This document shows positions 61,322 to 64,000 of a stretch of DNA of 64,000 bases, in pieces. Made by a program: the position numbers and the translations under genes. Numbering within the stretch: the stretch's first letter is position 1; each line of letters begins with the position of its first letter. Source of the stretch: an uncultured Methylotenera sp. (GTDB taxonomy: Bacteria > Pseudomonadota > Gammaproteobacteria > Burkholderiales > Methylophilaceae); NCBI RefSeq assembly GCF_946479685.1, contig NZ_CAMLGS010000001.1, forward strand, positions 1-64,000. The letters are read 5' to 3'. The notes beneath the pieces are model-generated. The model worked only from the letters and a program-made list of their open reading frames with translations, had not been told where the DNA came from and searched no databases.

Positions 61322-61588
61322 ATGTCAACAAAGCAAACGCAAAATCAAAAACCAAAATGGTGGAAGTCTGGCTATGCCTGGCTAGTATTCTGCGGCCCAG
61401 CTGTGGTGGTAGTCGCAAGCCTAATCACGGTATATATCGCCGTGAGCGGGCAAGACCCAGTATTAGCGCACGAAGAAAATTCTGAGTTCCATACTAACAA
61501 AGCACTCTCTGCTGACGAGAAAAACTCGCTAGAGCCTGCTGTGCTAGCGCGTAACCATGCAGCAACTGGCGTAAACAGAGAAAAATAA
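61322..61588 (+). CDS. ccoH: Short CcoH/FixH-like protein
   Basis: An 88-residue protein with one membrane segment (about 20-44, containing GPAVVVVASLITVYIAVSG) and a short acidic periplasmic tail. The KWWKSGYAWLVFCGPAVVVVA pattern and position after ccoG identify it as the CcoH/FixH type, which helps assemble the cbb3 oxidase. It is shorter than the roughly 150-170 residues of the family in alphaproteobacteria and pseudomonads, lacking most of the periplasmic beta domain. No frameshift is visible. Confidence 0.75.
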   Translation: MSTKQTQNQKPKWWKSGYAWLVFCGPAVVVVASLITVYIAVSGQDPVLAHEENSEFHTNKALSADEKNSLEPAVLARNHAATGVNREK

Positions 61589-61594
61589 TAGCGC

Positions 61595-62257
61595 ATGCAA
61601 ACCGCGCTTATTTATAGCTCATTACTGATGGGAATCGCCGGTGGCCCACATTGCGTTGCCATGTGCGGCGCAGCCTGCACTGCGCTCACACAATCGCCGC
61701 AGACGCCTTACGCAATTTACCATTATCATATCGGCCGCTTGTGCGGCTATGCCATGCTGGGCGCGATTGCTACTTTTGCCATACAAAGTATTGCCTGGCT
61801 CTCCAGCTATAGCAGTATATTGCACCCATTATGGACCTTCTTCCATGTACTGATATTTTTCTGGGGAGTGCTGCTCATCATCTATGCACGCCAGCCAATA
61901 TGGGTGGATCGTGCTGGGCGTAATATCTGGGGGCATGTAAAAAAGCTTAGCTCTAAGCAAGGCGGCCACTTTTATATTGGCATGCTGTGGGCATTGATGC
62001 CGTGCGGACTGCTGTATTCCGCATTGGTGATTGCATCATTCAACGGCAAACCATTAGACGGCGCATTAAGCATGTCGGCCTTTGCATTAGGCTCCAGCGT
62101 GTCCCTGTTTTTAGCGCCGTGGCTATGGCTTAAGCTGAAGACGAATGCGATTGAGCCCTATGGTATGCGTCTAGCCGGTGTATTACTGAGCGCAGCAAGC
62201 GCTTGGGCTATTTGGATGGAGCTGACGCATAACACCAAAGTCTGGTGCGCGACATAA
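61595..62257 (+). CDS. TauE/SafE-like (DsbD_2-type) membrane protein
   Basis: A 220-residue integral membrane protein with about six membrane segments. The first has GIAGGPHCVAMCGAAC, the HCxxMCG motif of a membrane family often encoded next to ccoG-ccoH-ccoI-ccoS in proteobacteria. The Cys and His in the first helix could bind copper. It starts six bases after ccoH. Sulfite export is implied only by the family name; a copper-related role for the oxidase is inferred from context. Confidence 0.78.
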   Translation: MQTALIYSSLLMGIAGGPHCVAMCGAACTALTQSPQTPYAIYHYHIGRLCGYAMLGAIATFAIQSIAWLSSYSSILHPLWTFFHVLIFFWGVLLIIYARQPIWVDRAGRNIWGHVKKLSSKQGGHFYIGMLWALMPCGLLYSALVIASFNGKPLDGALSMSAFALGSSVSLFLAPWLWLKLKTNAIEPYGMRLAGVLLSAASAWAIWMELTHNTKVWCAT

Positions 62258-62285
62258 ATTAGCCACAGCGCCTTCTAGCAATACG

Positions 62286-63488
62286 CTATAACGCTAATAC
62301 TTTTAAGCCATCCGCAGTCGTATTCCATAGCAAGAACATTTGCTTATCTTTTTGTAGCAGCACAGGGTAGTCCGCCGCGCCAACGCTCTCACTCACTAGA
62401 TGTGGCGCATCCCAGCTCTTACCTGCATCAGCAGACCTCATACCCCAGATTTGATGCTTGCCTGCGTCTTTCTCACGCCAGACCAACCAAACATTGTCAG
62501 CCATCGTAGCCACGGCCGGATGCCCAGCCTGTTTTTTCATGTTGCCAAACTTTTTAGCTGGCGACGACACCCACGCTTCGCCATCCATACGCGCGTAATA
62601 TAGCGCTGCTTTTGCGCCCGCGTCATCATTACCGCCATCAAACCATGCCATGTGGTAACCCCACCAATCGGCACCCTCCCCACCGCTAGCTAACGCCGCA
62701 CCATGATGTGGGCAGCCGTCAACCTTCCAGCGGCCAAAGGTTGCTCGTTTAGGTGCAGGAGACTGATTACTGGCAGGAATTTCTGCCATCATATGATCAC
62801 GTTCACTACCCTCAAACACATGGCGCCACATCGCCGCCACGGTGCCATCAGGCTTATTGGTCAAGGCAATGCGGCAACACTCACAACTGCTGTCGGCAAG
62901 CTTTTGCTCTACACCAAAGCTCTGCCCTCTGTTTTCGGAAACCGCATAATAAATTGCAGCGCCTTCATATGGTTTACCAGCCGCTTTGGCAGCAATCAAA
63001 TCCCGTTTATCGACCCAAGTCACGGTGATGACTCCCTTGCTGTTCACATTCAGTGAATCAAAGCGATGTGTGATTTCGGCTTTATCCTGATGTACCAGCA
63101 TCGGCGGCTCAAACGCTTTACCCTGATTGATGGAGCGGGCAAACCAGATATAGCCAGAAAATGGCGTTTTAAGCCCCTCGGTCCAAGTAACGTAGATATT
63201 ACCTTCCGGGCCAACAGCTATCTTAGGCCGCGCTTCACCATCTGCCCCGATTTTCTGTGCTTGGGTGTTAATTCTGATTGGCTTAGTAAAGCTTTTACCA
63301 TTGTCAGCACTGGCGTCTACCACCACAAAACCATCTTGCACCCCAGCGCGCCATAAGCGGCCATTTGCATCAAAGGCAAAGCTCACCGCTAAGCTGTTTT
63401 TTTGCGGCTGCGTATGCCCTTCATGCGCTGATAGCTGGTTACTTATGCAAAACAGGAGGGCTAGGAATATGGTGGTAATTTTCATCAT
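62286..63488 (-). CDS. Periplasmic BNR-repeat (sialidase-fold) protein with CECC and CPHH motifs
   Basis: A 400-residue exported protein. The signal peptide ends near residue 21, so the mature chain starts with HEGH. Four Asp-box-like BNR motifs appear (SADNGKSF 60-67, SINQGKAF 119-126, SENRGQSF 184-191, SADAGKSW 352-359), which indicates a beta-propeller. Unusual are SCECCR (Cys202, Cys204, Cys205) and GCPHHG (Cys259, His261, His262), plausible metal ligands. Sialidase catalytic residues could not be assigned, so sugar hydrolysis is doubtful. Its ATG overlaps the stop of the upstream TonB receptor (TGATG). It converges on the TauE-like gene. Confidence 0.75.
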   Translation of the reverse strand: MMKITTIFLALLFCISNQLSAHEGHTQPQKNSLAVSFAFDANGRLWRAGVQDGFVVVDASADNGKSFTKPIRINTQAQKIGADGEARPKIAVGPEGNIYVTWTEGLKTPFSGYIWFARSINQGKAFEPPMLVHQDKAEITHRFDSLNVNSKGVITVTWVDKRDLIAAKAAGKPYEGAAIYYAVSENRGQSFGVEQKLADSSCECCRIALTNKPDGTVAAMWRHVFEGSERDHMMAEIPASNQSPAPKRATFGRWKVDGCPHHGAALASGGEGADWWGYHMAWFDGGNDDAGAKAALYYARMDGEAWVSSPAKKFGNMKKQAGHPAVATMADNVWLVWREKDAGKHQIWGMRSADAGKSWDAPHLVSESVGAADYPVLLQKDKQMFLLWNTTADGLKVLAL

Positions 63489-64000
63489 CAGTAATCAAAT
63501 TTTAGTTGAACATAGCTCGTGCGCTGCGGATAAGGATGGAACACATAGGCCTTGTAATTGTTAAGGTTATCAATCCCTACGCTTGCTGTAAATCTATCAG
63601 CAAATTTATAGTTGGCTTTCACATCTACGATAAAAAATTTGCTGGTGCCGCCAAAAGTACCAGGGTTCACATCGCTATTATCCATTGTGTTGTATTGGCG
63701 ACCGCTATAGCGCGCTGCCACACTATAGGTGAGATGATTACCTTGATGATAAGTGCCGACCACTTTGTATTGTTGTTTGGGGATACGTACAGGCTTATTA
63801 CCCTCTGTCGCAGGCGTCAGGCTATTTTTCAGGATTTCAGCATCGCTAAAAGTTGCGTTCGCCATAATATCCAGGCCATGCACTGCCACATTCTCCCAAA
63901 TGGTCGACAGCTCGACGCCATTGGTGCGAATATGATCCACGTTCTGAATAAATGAGCAGGTTGTTGCTGTACAAGTGCCACTACCAAACGGTATGCCTGC
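63488..64000 (-). CDS. TonB-dependent outer-membrane receptor, C-terminal part (cut by window end)
   Basis: The minus-strand frame is open from 64000 to a TGA at 63488, giving 170 residues. It shows the C-terminal beta-strands of a TonB-dependent receptor: VELSTIWENVAVHGLDIMANATFSDAEI, VVGTYHQGNHLTYSVAARYSG, the YKFADRFTASVGIDNLNNYKAY segment typical of the last strands, and ends in aromatic YVQLKFDY. The substrate is unknown; the plug and most of the barrel lie outside the window. It is translationally coupled to the BNR protein gene. Confidence 0.87.
   Translation of the reverse strand, partial: AGIPFGSGTCTATTCSFIQNVDHIRTNGVELSTIWENVAVHGLDIMANATFSDAEILKNSLTPATEGNKPVRIPKQQYKVVGTYHQGNHLTYSVAARYSGRQYNTMDNSDVNPGTFGGTSKFFIVDVKANYKFADRFTASVGIDNLNNYKAYVFHPYPQRTSYVQLKFDY

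Noticed and set aside
62286..63488. Annotation as an active exo-alpha-sialidase
   Set aside because: BNR motifs only show a propeller fold; the Arg triad and the Tyr/Glu pair of sialidases could not be assigned, and neighbouring genes are respiratory.

Overview
The window is chromosomal DNA of a Gram-negative bacterium, most likely a betaproteobacterium close to the Methylophilaceae/Nitrosomonadales. Support comes from the LPS-transport genes lptD and lptE, the arrangement rhodanese-grxC-secB-gpsA divergent from gpmI, a betaproteobacterial coxBA/small membrane protein/ctaG/coxC cluster, DUF2244 and DUF2909 proteins, and ubiquinone and biotin synthesis of the proteobacterial type. This placement is inferred from gene content and protein style, not from an rRNA. 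I saw no tRNA, rRNA, CRISPR, transposon or prophage. Nearly all DNA is coding, in tight operons, often separated by perfect-stem hairpin terminators.

Layout. 1-1.5 kb (minus): rluE, a class I glutamine amidotransferase and the start of aroC. 1.5-6.5 kb: icd, a cold-shock gene, then pilB and pilC without pilD. 6.5-12.8 kb (minus): amgK-murU (MurNAc recycling), pepP, two ubiquinone hydroxylases and dsbC. 13-19.3 kb (plus): lptD-surA-pdxA-ksgA-adk, as in enterobacteria but without apaG/apaH after ksgA. 19.6-27.5 kb (plus): leuS-lptE-holA-proA-nadD and an M48/TPR lipoprotein. 27.6-32.2 kb (minus): a complete late biotin operon bioB-F-H-C-D, divergent from comF and trmL. 33.7-36.4 kb (minus): rhodanese, grxC, secB, an SH3 protein and gpsA. 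36.6-39.4 kb (plus): gpmI and an EnvC-like amidase activator. 39.6-44.7 kb (minus): small lipoproteins, a YjbQ protein, a lytic transglycosylase and clpB behind a convincing sigma-32 promoter.

44.9-62.3 kb is a respiratory island, all on the plus strand except one small DUF2909 gene. It holds ccoI-ccoS (copper pump and partner for cbb3 oxidase), a DUF2244 gene, an aa3-type oxidase (coxB, coxA, a 36-residue membrane peptide, ctaG, coxC), SURF1, a SCO-like protein, ctaA and ctaB for heme A/O, then a cbb3 oxidase (ccoN-O-Q-P), ccoG, a short ccoH and a TauE/SafE-like membrane protein. The two terminal oxidases, heme-A synthesis and copper delivery therefore sit together. Immediately after it, on the minus strand, a TonB-dependent receptor (cut by the window end) is translationally coupled to a periplasmic BNR-repeat protein with CECC and CPHH motifs. 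I consider this pair the best candidate for an undescribed system, possibly metal (copper) acquisition or sensing for the oxidases.

Other points of interest are an isocitrate dehydrogenase with mixed NAD/NADP cofactor residues, a 21-bp perfect dyad upstream of the cox cluster that resembles redox-regulator sites, separation of ccoIS from ccoGH, and a 15-bp tandem repeat family at two distant intergenic loci.
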